From an uncultured Bacteroidota bacterium (lineage in GTDB: Bacteria; Bacteroidota; Bacteroidia; Bacteroidales; P3): 51,899 bases of DNA. A program made the translations under genes and the position numbers. Location of the stretch: the NCBI GenBank assembly GCA_902790215.1, contig CADAQX010000026.1:1-51899 (forward strand). Reading direction: 5' to 3'. Each line of letters begins with the position of its first letter. The stretch's first letter is position 1. The notes beneath the pieces are model-generated. The model saw nothing but the letters and a program-made list of their open reading frames with translations, was not told where the DNA came from and searched no databases. This document shows, piece after piece, positions 44,226 to 51,820 of the stretch.

Positions 44226-45548
44226 TCATTTGATTATTTCGACAGGTTGGGTGGCAATATGGATATGCGGGGCCACAACTATATAGGCTTTCAATTCGAG
44301 CTTGTCAAACTCGCGGATGGAGATGGTTGGCCTATCCCCACCATTGTTGAGGGTTGATGAATTAAGTCCAATCAGATATCGGAGTTTGCGGGTCTTTCGC
44401 AGATTATGAAGCAACTGCATGTCGATGGGAACCACTATTCTTGATTTTGTGTAGCCGTTTGACACGTATGACGGAAGTATCTCGGACGGACAAATGGGCG
44501 CGCCGTACACAACGCTGTCTTTCTGCAGAATTTGTCTTGTCAATACGTTATTATTCGAATCAAGGAGCATGGCATTGATATGTACACTCATTGGGATATA
44601 GTTCTTGGCCTGAAGGACAATGCAACTTGTGGTGTCCAAGGTCATGTGGCGTTCCACTTCGTTCAGCACAGAATCGAAATCGTTCAAGTTCCACTCGATA
44701 TCCGCGGTGTCCATGTAAATCGCATCATCGCAATGCATCTGCAGGGGGAAGTCGGCATGGGCATGAATATCGGCTGTCACGCTGTCCACACCTATTTGAT
44801 TCAAATATTCAATGGGGTCGTCTGTCGTCCATTGCCCCACGGGGATGGCAATCCTCATGCGTATGGTGTAGCTGACATTCTCCGGGTGGCGGTTGACTAT
44901 CGGGCTGATGTCGAACTGGTCAAGAATTTCAAGTTTTTTGCCGTGCATCAGTTCGGTCTCGTCCACTGCACTGGGTGTGTTGGAGAATGGGATGACAGGA
45001 CTGAAGCCGTCCTGGCAGTCAATCTTCAGGGTAATAGAGTCGAAATACAACTTGATGCCATGGTTGAAGATAGACTGCATGGTATCAGTGGTATAGCCCT
45101 TCACAATCGAGGTGACGGTAAAGTACATCCCCTCCATGTGGATGTCATGATTTGTCGCAATCATCAGTTTCCTGAAGAAGGGAATATCAAGTGTACCCTC
45201 CAAGAGATGTGTCACCCACAGGGTATCGTTCTCTTCCGAAAGGGTGCGGGAGCCTGCCCTCCGCCCTTTCTGCACGGTGTAGTCAAATAATTCGTGCATA
45301 TAGTCTGAGTAACGAATTGAAACCAAGTCGTTAGAGTCAATGTACACGCTTGATGTCTCTGTCGAATCAAACAATTTTACAATGTCTCCCATATTGGCCG
45401 ACATCTTGGCAATTGGAATGCCTAAAACCGGGTCGAAGTCGCCCTCGAAAATAATCGGGTGCTTCAACTCGGAGAAATCGCCTTCCTTCATGCACGACGA
45501 CACAAGCAGGGTTGCAATAATCGCAAAGGTGATAGTTTTGAGTTTCAT
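44226..45548 (-). CDS. Lipoprotein of unknown function
   Basis: This 440-residue protein starts MKLKTITFAIIATLLVSSC, with a lipobox cysteine at residue 19. I preferred this ATG to one 5 codons upstream because it gives the standard signal. The rest is beta-rich without a family I can name; residues 26-75 (HPIIFEGDFDPVLGIPIAKM) recall N-termini of Bacteroidota lipoproteins paired with barrels. It is the first gene of the run leading to der, cca and miaA, under the promoter at 45578. Confidence 0.75.
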   Translation of the reverse strand: MKLKTITFAIIATLLVSSCMKEGDFSELKHPIIFEGDFDPVLGIPIAKMSANMGDIVKLFDSTETSSVYIDSNDLVSIRYSDYMHELFDYTVQKGRRAGSRTLSEENDTLWVTHLLEGTLDIPFFRKLMIATNHDIHMEGMYFTVTSIVKGYTTDTMQSIFNHGIKLYFDSITLKIDCQDGFSPVIPFSNTPSAVDETELMHGKKLEILDQFDISPIVNRHPENVSYTIRMRIAIPVGQWTTDDPIEYLNQIGVDSVTADIHAHADFPLQMHCDDAIYMDTADIEWNLNDFDSVLNEVERHMTLDTTSCIVLQAKNYIPMSVHINAMLLDSNNNVLTRQILQKDSVVYGAPICPSEILPSYVSNGYTKSRIVVPIDMQLLHNLRKTRKLRYLIGLNSSTLNNGGDRPTISIREFDKLELKAYIVVAPHIHIATQPVEIIK

Positions 45549-45577
45549 AAACAATCTTGCCATTTTAATTGAATTTG

Positions 45578-45606
45578 CAAAGATACGAAAAAAAATCGTA
45601 CTTTTG
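45578..45606. promoter_or_regulatory. Overlapping divergent promoters
   Basis: On the minus strand TATCTTTG (45578-45585) precedes the lipoprotein gene by 30 bp. On the plus strand TACTTTTG (45599-45606) precedes the hydrolase gene by 28 bp. The two -7 boxes are only 13 bp apart, so the polymerases should compete. Confidence 0.6.
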
Positions 45607-45634
45607 CAAATTCAACCCCATATCGTATTTTTTT

Positions 45635-46549
45635 ATGAAAAAGTGTCTCTTATTGGCTTTTATGCTCTTTATTCTGGCAGCGGTCAACGCCCAGCAGACC
45701 TACACCTTTGTGATGCGCGACACCCTGCCGTTGCAGATGGATGTCTACCAGCCTCAGTCGCCCCGGGCCGACCATGCCTGTGTAGTCTACATGTTCGGCG
45801 GCGGCTTTGTCGGCGGAGAACGGAATAACAAACTATCTATTGAATGCTGCAAACTGCTGTCGGAAAGGGGGTTCGTGGCCGTGGCAATCGATTACCGCCT
45901 CTACCTCAAAAACCCGCCTAAGATGAATATTTTCAATGCATATGCCGCATTCGACACGGCCATCCGCTACGCTGTCGAAGACTGCTCTGCGGCCATTGCC
46001 TACCTTTGCGCCCATGCCGATGAGTTGCATATCGACACCTCCCGCATCATCTTGACGGGCAGCAGTGCAGGAGCTATCTCCGTACTTCAGACCGACTACT
46101 GCCGGGCCAACCGTATGCCCGCGGCCGACGCTCTACCCGCTACTTTCCGTCCCGCCGCCGTGATACCCTATGCGGGTGGAATTTATTGCCAGGTGGGAAA
46201 TCTGTGCTATGCCACTCCGCCAGCTCCAACGTGCATGTTCCATGGTATTTGCGACCGTTTGGTGAACTACAACTCCTTCCGCGGCTCGCTCTGCACTGCC
46301 CTCTACGGCTCCAATCGCGTAGCCAAGGTCTTTAGGAAAAACGGCTACACCCACTGGGTGCTGCGCTATGAAGACCGCGGGCACGAGATTGCTGCGGCGC
46401 TTCCGCAAACCATCAACGAATTCTGCGCCTTTGCCGAATCCGCTTTGTCGGGGCGTGTCGTGATGTACGATGCCGTCTGCAACGACCCCGCCATTCTGCC
46501 CACCAAATGGGGCAAAGTGTCACTGATAGGGGCCTATTTCCATCATTAA
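45635..46549 (+). CDS. Secreted alpha/beta hydrolase (esterase-like)
   Basis: This 304-residue protein has a signal peptide ending VNAQ (~residue 20). YMFGGGFVGGER provides the oxyanion-hole glycines. The nucleophile S144 lies in TGSSAGAIS (G-x-S-x-G). The acid and histidine are probably in GICDRLVNYNS and RYEDRGHEIAAALP. It resembles carboxylesterases/acetyl xylan esterases of the HSL type. The substrate cannot be told. The ATG at 45635 fits the signal peptide; a longer frame starts earlier but lies over the promoter. Confidence 0.85.
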   Translation: MKKCLLLAFMLFILAAVNAQQTYTFVMRDTLPLQMDVYQPQSPRADHACVVYMFGGGFVGGERNNKLSIECCKLLSERGFVAVAIDYRLYLKNPPKMNIFNAYAAFDTAIRYAVEDCSAAIAYLCAHADELHIDTSRIILTGSSAGAISVLQTDYCRANRMPAADALPATFRPAAVIPYAGGIYCQVGNLCYATPPAPTCMFHGICDRLVNYNSFRGSLCTALYGSNRVAKVFRKNGYTHWVLRYEDRGHEIAAALPQTINEFCAFAESALSGRVVMYDAVCNDPAILPTKWGKVSLIGAYFHH

Positions 46550-46595
46550 CTTAGGTTTGGCAAGTTTCATCCCTTGTCTCCGTCATTTGTTGTCC

Positions 46596-46698
46596 GTTGA
46601 TAAGTTGAAGGTTGAAAATTGAAAGTTGAAAATTGAAAATTGAAAGTTGTTGCCGCACCCGGATAGTTCTCAACTCTCAACTTTCATCATATCAACAA
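46596..46698. repeat. Heptad-arm repeat with CACCCGGAT core
   Basis: The left arm 46596-46650 is built of gttgaaa/attgaaa-type 7-bp units. The core tgccgcacccggatag is at 46651-46666. The right arm 46667-46698 has opposed ctcaact/ctttcat units. The arms can pair imperfectly into a long stem with the core as loop. Confidence 0.8.
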
Positions 46699-46702
46699 TT
46701 CA

Positions 46703-46953
46703 GTGAGATGCTTGCATCTTTGCGCGGAATTTACTTTTTTTTCTGCGAGGGATTTCGCCACATTTCGCCATCTTTCGTCACCGTTCCGATAGTGTCGCAT
46801 ATTTGTACCCAACGTTCCTCTGCTTACCTTTCGGGCTCGATGTTGCGTCGTTCTTTATCATATCGTTTTTCGATATGTTTCCCTCATTTTTCCCTTTCTG
46901 AAACGGAAAACGATTGGAAAACGATCGAATAACGAACGAATAAATGACGACGC
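46703..46953 (+). repeat. Dispersed ~245-bp repeat, copy B
   Basis: The homologue of 22956-23196 in the same orientation, with the conserved hairpin catatcg-ttttt-cgatatg at 46859-46877 and the same 3' end cgaataaatgacgacgc. It begins 5 bp after the heptad element ends. Confidence 0.8.
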
Positions 46954-47081
46954 TTCAGTGACCGGATTTGGGGTGAACAGGTCGGCAAGGCATGGGCAGT
47001 GGCAATGTTTTCGTTAAGGAATAACAATGCCCTTTGCAAAGTGATGGTTTCCTGGAGTCGTACGATGACTTTGGGAAACCG

Positions 47082-48695
47082 TCATTGTTTTTGTTTGTCA
47101 ATGGTGACGTAGCGGAGGTCGAGGGCGTTCATGGCGTTGCTGCGCAGGCCGTGGACGTTCTTGTGGGTGAAGTGCAGCACTTGGTCGTAGTAAAGTACCA
47201 CGACGGGTGCATCCTCCATTATCATGCGGTCCATTTGTCGATAAAGGGCTATGCGTTCCTGATCGTTGGTGGCCTGTTTGGAACGGCGGTACAGCTTGTC
47301 GTATTTGGCGTTGCTGTAGCGAGTGTAGTTTGACCCGGCCGGGCAGCGGTTGGGACTGTAGAAAAGCATCAGATAGTTTTCGGGATCGGGATAGTCGGCT
47401 ATCCAGCTTTTGCGGAACCAGGCACATTTGCCTTCGGCCACCTGTTCTCGCAAGGCGGCAGGCGGGGTGACATCCACTTTAATGGTCAGCCCCAGCAGTC
47501 CTAATTGCTGTTGGATGTATTTGCAGAGGTCAAGGTAGTTAGATGTGGTAGAAAGGGTGATGGTGGGCAGCCCTTGCCCGTGCGGGTGTCCGGCTTCGGT
47601 AAGCAATTGGGCAGCGCGGGTGGGATTGTAGGTATAGCCGTAGTCGGCCACGGTGTCGAATCCGGGCAGTCCCGGCGGCACCATGCCGCCACATCCGGGA
47701 GCACCGATGCCATTGCGCAGGTATCGCATCATTTTCTCGCGGTCGAAGCCATAGTTGATGGCCTGGCGTATGCGGCGGTCGTTCAAGGGGGAAGAAGCTC
47801 CCTCAATGCGGAAACCGAGGTACTCGGTGTTGAGAAACGGAGTGCTGACCATGTCAATGCGGTTGGCGTATTTGGTTTCCAGTTGCCCTGTGCGGGTGAG
47901 CAGCTCGTCTTTGTATGAGGCGTCGAGAGAGTTGAGGAAGTCGAGGTTGCCTTTGACGAATTCTAAGAAATTGGTTTGCTTGTCCACAATGAAGGTGACG
48001 GCGACGGCGTCGAGATAGGGGAGACGATGTCCTGTGCTATCGTACTCAAAGTAAAGGGGGTTGCGTCGCATGACGAGTTTGACGTTTTCTTTCCACAGCT
48101 GCATGTAGAAGGGGCCGGTGCCGCAGGGGTGCTGCCGAAAGTCGGGACCGTAGTGCTCCACCACTTCGTGGGGCACCACACTGCAGTAGGCCATGCCCAA
48201 GAGGCTGAGGAAGGGGCTGAAGGGCTGGGTGAGACGGATGACGAAGGTGGTGTCGTCGGGTGCTTCAAAACCCTCCACATCGCTGAAAATCCAGCGGCCT
48301 GGCGAGTCGGAGTTGGGGTTGAAGATGCGGTTGAAGCTGTAGAGAAAGTCATCGGCGGTGACCGGACGGGTTGAGTCGGGGGTGTTGAACAGCGGGTTTT
48401 TGTGGAACAACACATCGCTCCGCAGGGTGAAAGTGTAGGTTTTGCCGTCGGGACTGATAGTCCAGCTGCGGGCAATACAGGGTTGCGGCTGAAGCTGTTC
48501 GTCAAGTCGCACGAGGCCGTTGTAGAGCTGTGTGCAGCCCCAGATGAGTGACTGGTCCTTGGCGTAGGCGGGGTCGAGGGTGGTAATGCCTGCCGACTCA
48601 TTGTAGCGAAATATCTGTTTATCGCTGTTGTCGGGCATCCTGCATCCTGCAAAGGCCAATACCAATATGATTGTTAGAATGTTTCTTCGTGTCAT
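47082..48695 (-). CDS. Oligopeptide/dipeptide-type ABC substrate-binding lipoprotein
   Basis: This 537-residue protein begins MTRRNILTIILVLAFAGC, a lipoprotein signal with cysteine at residue 18. SBP_bac_5 family motifs follow: TLDPAYAKDQSLIWGCTQLY, LRSDVLFHKNPLF, VTADDFLYSFNRI, GTGPFYMQLWKENVKLVMRR and NDRRIRQAINYGFDREKMM. The family captures peptides or other solutes for an ABC importer, but no permease or ATPase gene lies nearby. I chose the ATG at 48695 over one 5 codons upstream because it gives the tighter signal. Confidence 0.88.
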   Translation of the reverse strand: MTRRNILTIILVLAFAGCRMPDNSDKQIFRYNESAGITTLDPAYAKDQSLIWGCTQLYNGLVRLDEQLQPQPCIARSWTISPDGKTYTFTLRSDVLFHKNPLFNTPDSTRPVTADDFLYSFNRIFNPNSDSPGRWIFSDVEGFEAPDDTTFVIRLTQPFSPFLSLLGMAYCSVVPHEVVEHYGPDFRQHPCGTGPFYMQLWKENVKLVMRRNPLYFEYDSTGHRLPYLDAVAVTFIVDKQTNFLEFVKGNLDFLNSLDASYKDELLTRTGQLETKYANRIDMVSTPFLNTEYLGFRIEGASSPLNDRRIRQAINYGFDREKMMRYLRNGIGAPGCGGMVPPGLPGFDTVADYGYTYNPTRAAQLLTEAGHPHGQGLPTITLSTTSNYLDLCKYIQQQLGLLGLTIKVDVTPPAALREQVAEGKCAWFRKSWIADYPDPENYLMLFYSPNRCPAGSNYTRYSNAKYDKLYRRSKQATNDQERIALYRQMDRMIMEDAPVVVLYYDQVLHFTHKNVHGLRSNAMNALDLRYVTIDKQKQ

Positions 48696-48739
48696 GATTT
48701 CGGTTGGCAAAGGTTTTTGCCATATTGGGGGAAAGGATT

Positions 48740-49249
48740 CTATTTCAGTTCTCCATATTGTTTGTCATCAACGGGTTCCAGCCACTCGTTGCTGTTGCCG
48801 GGCTGGGCGTTGGCGTGATAGGTGAGGTGCTGCATCCAGCTGTCGGCAGCGGCGCCGTGCCAGTGTTTCACGCCCTCGGGGACGGCGATGACAACGCCGG
48901 GCTTCAACTCCACAGCGGGTTTGCCCCACTCTTGGTACCATCCACGGCCGCTTACGCATATTAGCATCTGGGTGGCGCCATGGTGTATGTGCCAGTTGTT
49001 GCGGCAGCCTGGCTCGAAAGTGACGTTGCAGAGGCCGCTTGTGGAGTCAAGCAAGGCCAGATAGCTTTGCCCGGTGAAGTACTGAGCGTATGCGTCGTTG
49101 GGCTCGCACTTTGGCCACACGGATGGTGGGTTGGTCGTCGACTCGTTGAGGCATACAGTGTCTGTTGTCTTTTCTGTGTCTGTTTTCGTGCCGCAACTGG
49201 CCAGCAGCATCAGTCCTGCGGCAACGGCAATAATCATGCGTTTGTCCAT
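48740..49249 (-). CDS. Cupin-domain lipoprotein
   Basis: This 169-residue protein has lipobox LLASC (cysteine 19). The cupin core CRNNWHIHHGATQMLICVSGRGWYQEW, with H87 and H89, and the second motif PEGVKHWHGA give the metal-binding histidines. Cytoplasmic cupins of this sort usually accompany carboxymuconolactone decarboxylase-like enzymes; here the protein is a lipoprotein. It follows the amidohydrolase gene by 13 bp, so the two exported proteins may act together. Confidence 0.85.
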   Translation of the reverse strand: MDKRMIIAVAAGLMLLASCGTKTDTEKTTDTVCLNESTTNPPSVWPKCEPNDAYAQYFTGQSYLALLDSTSGLCNVTFEPGCRNNWHIHHGATQMLICVSGRGWYQEWGKPAVELKPGVVIAVPEGVKHWHGAAADSWMQHLTYHANAQPGNSNEWLEPVDDKQYGELK

Positions 49250-49262
49250 ATTGTTTCTTTTT

Positions 49263-50597
49263 TTATTGTTTTCTTTCCCATTGTTTCATTCCCGCCATGG
49301 GGTTGGTGTCGATGAGTTTCAGGCTTTTCACCATTTGGGCAGTGCCTTCCTTGTATTTCTTAAAATGGGGGGTCTGGATGTGGCTTTGGTAGGCTTCGCG
49401 GTCGGCGTAGATTTCCAGGATGTAGATTTTGCAGGGGTTTTCTTTGCTCTGCATGGAGAAGAGGGTCAGCACGCCGGGCTCGACGCGTGTGGAGGTCTCG
49501 CCGACCTCTTTGGCAAAGGTGAGATACTCCTCGAGCAGAGTCGGCTCTACTTCAATCTCGGCAAGCCTGACTATCTTTTCGCCGTATTGCCGCAGGGGGA
49601 TGGCTTCGCCGAAGAGGCGTCGGGCATTGTCGGAGAAGATGTCCTGCGGGTTCAGCCCATGCGAGGCGAGGCGCTGTTGCAAGGCCTGCTTTCCGCTGAT
49701 GAGCACCGGCTCGGCCACGTAGGGGTAGTCGCTGCCGTAGAGGATGTGGTCGGGCGTGGTGATGGTAAGGAGTGCGTCGAGGACATCGTCGGTAGGCGCT
49801 CCGGCAAGGTCGTAGTAGAGGCGCGACAGGTTGGCGTCGATGTCCACAGGCTGCATGATGCCTTGCTTCACCATCACGGGCAGCAGCGAGCGGAAACGCG
49901 GCAGGGCGTTGGGCAGGAACGAACCGCAGTGTGGCACCACCACCTTCAGGTGCGGGTAGCGCACCAGCACGTTGTGGGCTATCATGTTGAGTATAGAGCG
50001 CGAAGTCTCTGCCAGATACTCATAACTTGCCAAGGGCACGTCGGCAATCAGCTGTGCGTTGAAGGCTGAGGGCTTGTGGGGGTGGAGTATGATGACGGCG
50101 TTCTGCTGGTCGAGGTAGGCCATGAGTGTGTCGAGGGCGGGGTCGCCGAGGTATTGCCCGTAGCTGTTCGTGGCCAGCTTGATGCCGTCGGCACCCAACA
50201 CTTCAAGGGCATAGCGTGCCTCCTCGAGGGCGTGCGGCACATCGGGCAGTGGCAGTGCGGCACAGAACAGGAAACGGCCAGGATAGCGTGCCTTCAGTGC
50301 GGCGCACTCCTCGTTGTATCGGCGGCACACAGCTGCTGAGGCCTCCGCATTGCCAAAGAATGGTTGCGGTGCCGGTATGGTGAGCACGGAGGTCTGGATG
50401 CCGGCCTTGTCCATAAAGGCGATGTGGCGTTCTGCATCCCAGCTCGGGATGGGAAAACCCTCGTCCATCTCGGCACCGTTGGCCTTGATGTAGTTGAGGT
50501 AGCCCTGCGTGATGGCGTGGCTGTGAAGGTCGATTTGTGCAATAGATGGCAATACAGAAAGGGTCATAAGTGCTAAAAATGTTAGGACTTTTTGCAT
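49263..50597 (-). CDS. Secreted amidohydrolase fused to an ABM-type domain
   Basis: This 444-residue protein has signal peptide MQKVLTFLALMTLSVLPSIAQ. The amidohydrolase/ACMSD-like barrel (residues ~22-330) carries metal ligands DLHSH (H25, H27), ILHPH, PHCGSFLPN and GSDYPY. The C-terminal ~100 residues (KIVRLAEIEVEPTLLEEYLTFAKEV, then EIYADREAYQSHIQTPHFKKY) match an antibiotic biosynthesis monooxygenase (ABM) domain. Fusion of the two, with export, is unusual. The reaction is unknown; decarboxylation or hydrolysis of an aromatic-type acid is typical of the barrel family. Confidence 0.85.
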   Translation of the reverse strand: MQKVLTFLALMTLSVLPSIAQIDLHSHAITQGYLNYIKANGAEMDEGFPIPSWDAERHIAFMDKAGIQTSVLTIPAPQPFFGNAEASAAVCRRYNEECAALKARYPGRFLFCAALPLPDVPHALEEARYALEVLGADGIKLATNSYGQYLGDPALDTLMAYLDQQNAVIILHPHKPSAFNAQLIADVPLASYEYLAETSRSILNMIAHNVLVRYPHLKVVVPHCGSFLPNALPRFRSLLPVMVKQGIMQPVDIDANLSRLYYDLAGAPTDDVLDALLTITTPDHILYGSDYPYVAEPVLISGKQALQQRLASHGLNPQDIFSDNARRLFGEAIPLRQYGEKIVRLAEIEVEPTLLEEYLTFAKEVGETSTRVEPGVLTLFSMQSKENPCKIYILEIYADREAYQSHIQTPHFKKYKEGTAQMVKSLKLIDTNPMAGMKQWERKQ

Positions 50598-50610
50598 GTG
50601 TTTTTATGAC

Positions 50611-50645
50611 AATGTGTTAATGTGGGAATGTGTTAATGTGTTAAT
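50611..50645. repeat. 8-bp tandem repeat upstream of the amidohydrolase gene
   Basis: Four units aatgtgtt/aatgtggg plus a partial unit lie 14 bp before the ATG at 50597. A related aatgtgttaatt stretch lies at 51486-51497. Confidence 0.75.
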
Positions 50646-50656
50646 CCTTGGTGCAT

Positions 50657-50729
50657 TTCAATTGAGAATTGAGAATAGGCTGCCGCACCTGGATATTTTT
50701 CAATTTTCAATTTTCACTTTTCAATTTTA
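50657..50729. repeat. Heptad-arm repeat with CACCTGGAT core
   Basis: The left arm 50657-50679 has gagaatt units. The core ctgccgcacctggata is at 50680-50695. The right arm 50696-50729 has opposed ttttcaa/tttcact units, and its last bases form the stop codon of the flavin reductase gene. Confidence 0.8.
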
Positions 50730-51263
50730 TAAGTTTTTTCCCATCTCGTAGGCTTCCTGGAGCTTGGAGTTGCCGGCTATCTCGTTGGGGGCACCCACGC
50801 CGCCACAGAAGAGATGACCTTTGAGTGCGGATTTGCCAAAGCAGGCTATCCAGCCTTGCAGTCCGCTTTCGGCACGTTTCGGCACGAAGTCTTCATTCTC
50901 GAAGGCGGTGGTGAGCAGATAGACTTCGCGGAAACGGTAGTCCTTTGGGAACATGGCGTTCATACGGTCGATGAGGGTCTTCATCTGACCGCTCATCTCG
51001 TAGTAGTAGATGGGCGTTGCCCAGCAAACCACATCGGCGTTGAGGACACTCTCCATAATGACGGGTACATCGTCCTTGAAGATGCAGGCTCCTGTTTGCT
51101 GGCACGACAGGCAGCCGACGCAATACTTTATTTCCTTGCCCCTTAGTGAGACAAACTCCACTTGATGCCCGGCGGCTTCTGCGCCTTTGGCAAACTGCTC
51201 CGCCATAGCGTGGCTGTTCGAGCCCGGACGGAGACTGGTTGATATAACGATTACTTTCTTCAT
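50727..51263 (-). CDS. Flavodoxin-like NAD(P)H-dependent FMN reductase
   Basis: This 178-residue protein begins MKKVIVISTSLRPGSNSHAM (FMN phosphate loop). The cysteine-rich segment KYCVGCLSCQQTGACIFKDD matches iron-sulfur-flavoprotein-like members of the family, and VVCWATPIYYYEMSGQMKTLIDR is the second FMN-binding loop. It probably acts as a quinone or flavin reductase in the cytoplasm. The ATG at 51263 starts the conserved domain; the longer frame runs through repeat DNA. The stop lies in the right arm of a heptad element. Confidence 0.88.
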   Translation of the reverse strand: MKKVIVISTSLRPGSNSHAMAEQFAKGAEAAGHQVEFVSLRGKEIKYCVGCLSCQQTGACIFKDDVPVIMESVLNADVVCWATPIYYYEMSGQMKTLIDRMNAMFPKDYRFREVYLLTTAFENEDFVPKRAESGLQGWIACFGKSALKGHLFCGGVGAPNEIAGNSKLQEAYEMGKNL

Positions 51264-51292
51264 ATTTTTATATCTTTGATTAATGACAAATC

Positions 51293-51412
51293 GATTGTTT
51301 GATTGTCTGATTGCTTGATTGTTTGAGTACAGGGTGAGAGCAGAGGGAGCATGCTCACTATGCCGAGCCAAAACAACGTCACGAAGTAACACAATCAAGC
51401 ATTCAAGCAATC
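51293..51412. repeat. 8-bp tandem-repeat arms, inverted, around a 66-bp core
   Basis: The left arm 51293-51324 is four units gattgttt/gattgtct/gattgctt/gattgttt. The core 51325-51390 is unrelated, non-repetitive sequence. The right arm 51391-51412 holds the reverse complement units (aatcaagc, attcaagc, aatc). The layout is the same as in the heptad elements, with a different unit and core. Confidence 0.75.
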
Positions 51413-51480
51413 TTTTCTATGTCCCAATCCCACCATTTCAATTCTAACAGATAGGCGAAGGGTCTGCCTGTTATATCCAT
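51403..51480 (-). pseudogene. 3' fragment of a CatB-like O-acetyltransferase
   Basis: A 25-residue frame beginning at an ATG (51480) and ending in the right arm of the octad element. It reads YLLELKWWDWDIEKIA near its end, like the C-terminus of xenobiotic/CatB hexapeptide acetyltransferases (WWDWP.EKI). No upstream coding part in this frame: a stop lies just before it. Confidence 0.5.
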
Positions 51481-51507
51481 GTGGCAATGTGTTAATTGTT
51501 ACCATCT

Positions 51508-51651
51508 TTATATCTTTATTAACGCCGAATACTCGTTTTTATTGCCCGCATAAAAATGAGCCCGTGCATCTCCCTGTACGGCTATTTCTTCTAGTTTCTT
51601 TATTGTTAACCTTGCATAGAACCCATTCTTCTCTTGAATATTAACCTCCAT
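51508..51651 (-). CDS. Small ORF, unknown
   Basis: A 47-residue frame, MEVNIQEKNGFYARLTIKKL and on to a TAA at 51508. Its ATG lies 5 bp after the stop of the deiminase fragment, as in an operon. No signal peptide, membrane segment or family is recognised. It could be the intact start of a truncated gene or chance. Confidence 0.3.
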   Translation of the reverse strand: MEVNIQEKNGFYARLTIKKLEEIAVQGDARAHFYAGNKNEYSALIKI

Positions 51652-51655
51652 AATT

Positions 51656-51820
51656 TTATACTTTTATATTCCACGATAAGCAGTTCAATGCTCCACCTCG
51701 TCTTACGGCTTCCAATGCTGGTATGCCTACTATTTCGCAATCGGGAAAGGCGCTGCTGATTTGTTCCAATGCCTGGTCATCTTCAGGTATTCCTAGTTGC
51801 CAATGTGTGGCTATGTCCGG
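51656..51820 (-). pseudogene. 3' fragment of an agmatine deiminase-type gene
   Basis: The frame from a stop at ~51823 to 51656 reads GIPEDDQALEQISSAFPDCE, then IVGIPALEAVRRGGALNCLS and ends NIKV. This is the C-terminal pattern of agmatine/peptidylarginine deiminases (FP..EIVGI, then GGALNC with the active-site cysteine region). Only about 50 residues remain; the family has ~340. The upstream sequence switches to another gene. Confidence 0.6.

Larger units (their letters stand above)
46550..47081. other. 532-bp intergenic region filled by two repeat types
   Basis: It lies between two convergent genes. It holds a heptad-arm element (46596-46698) directly followed by copy B of the dispersed repeat (46703-46953). 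A weak inverted repeat (gatggtttcc/ggaaaccgtc) near 47041-47086 may help end transcription, though no T run follows. No gene is seen. Confidence 0.7.

Noticed and set aside
46596-46698. CRISPR array
   Set aside because: Units are 7 bp and degenerate, without spacers of regular length and without cas genes nearby.
47041-47086. Strong intrinsic terminator after the peptide-binding gene
   Set aside because: The inverted repeat gatggtttcc/ggaaaccgtc has a long loop and no following T run on either strand.
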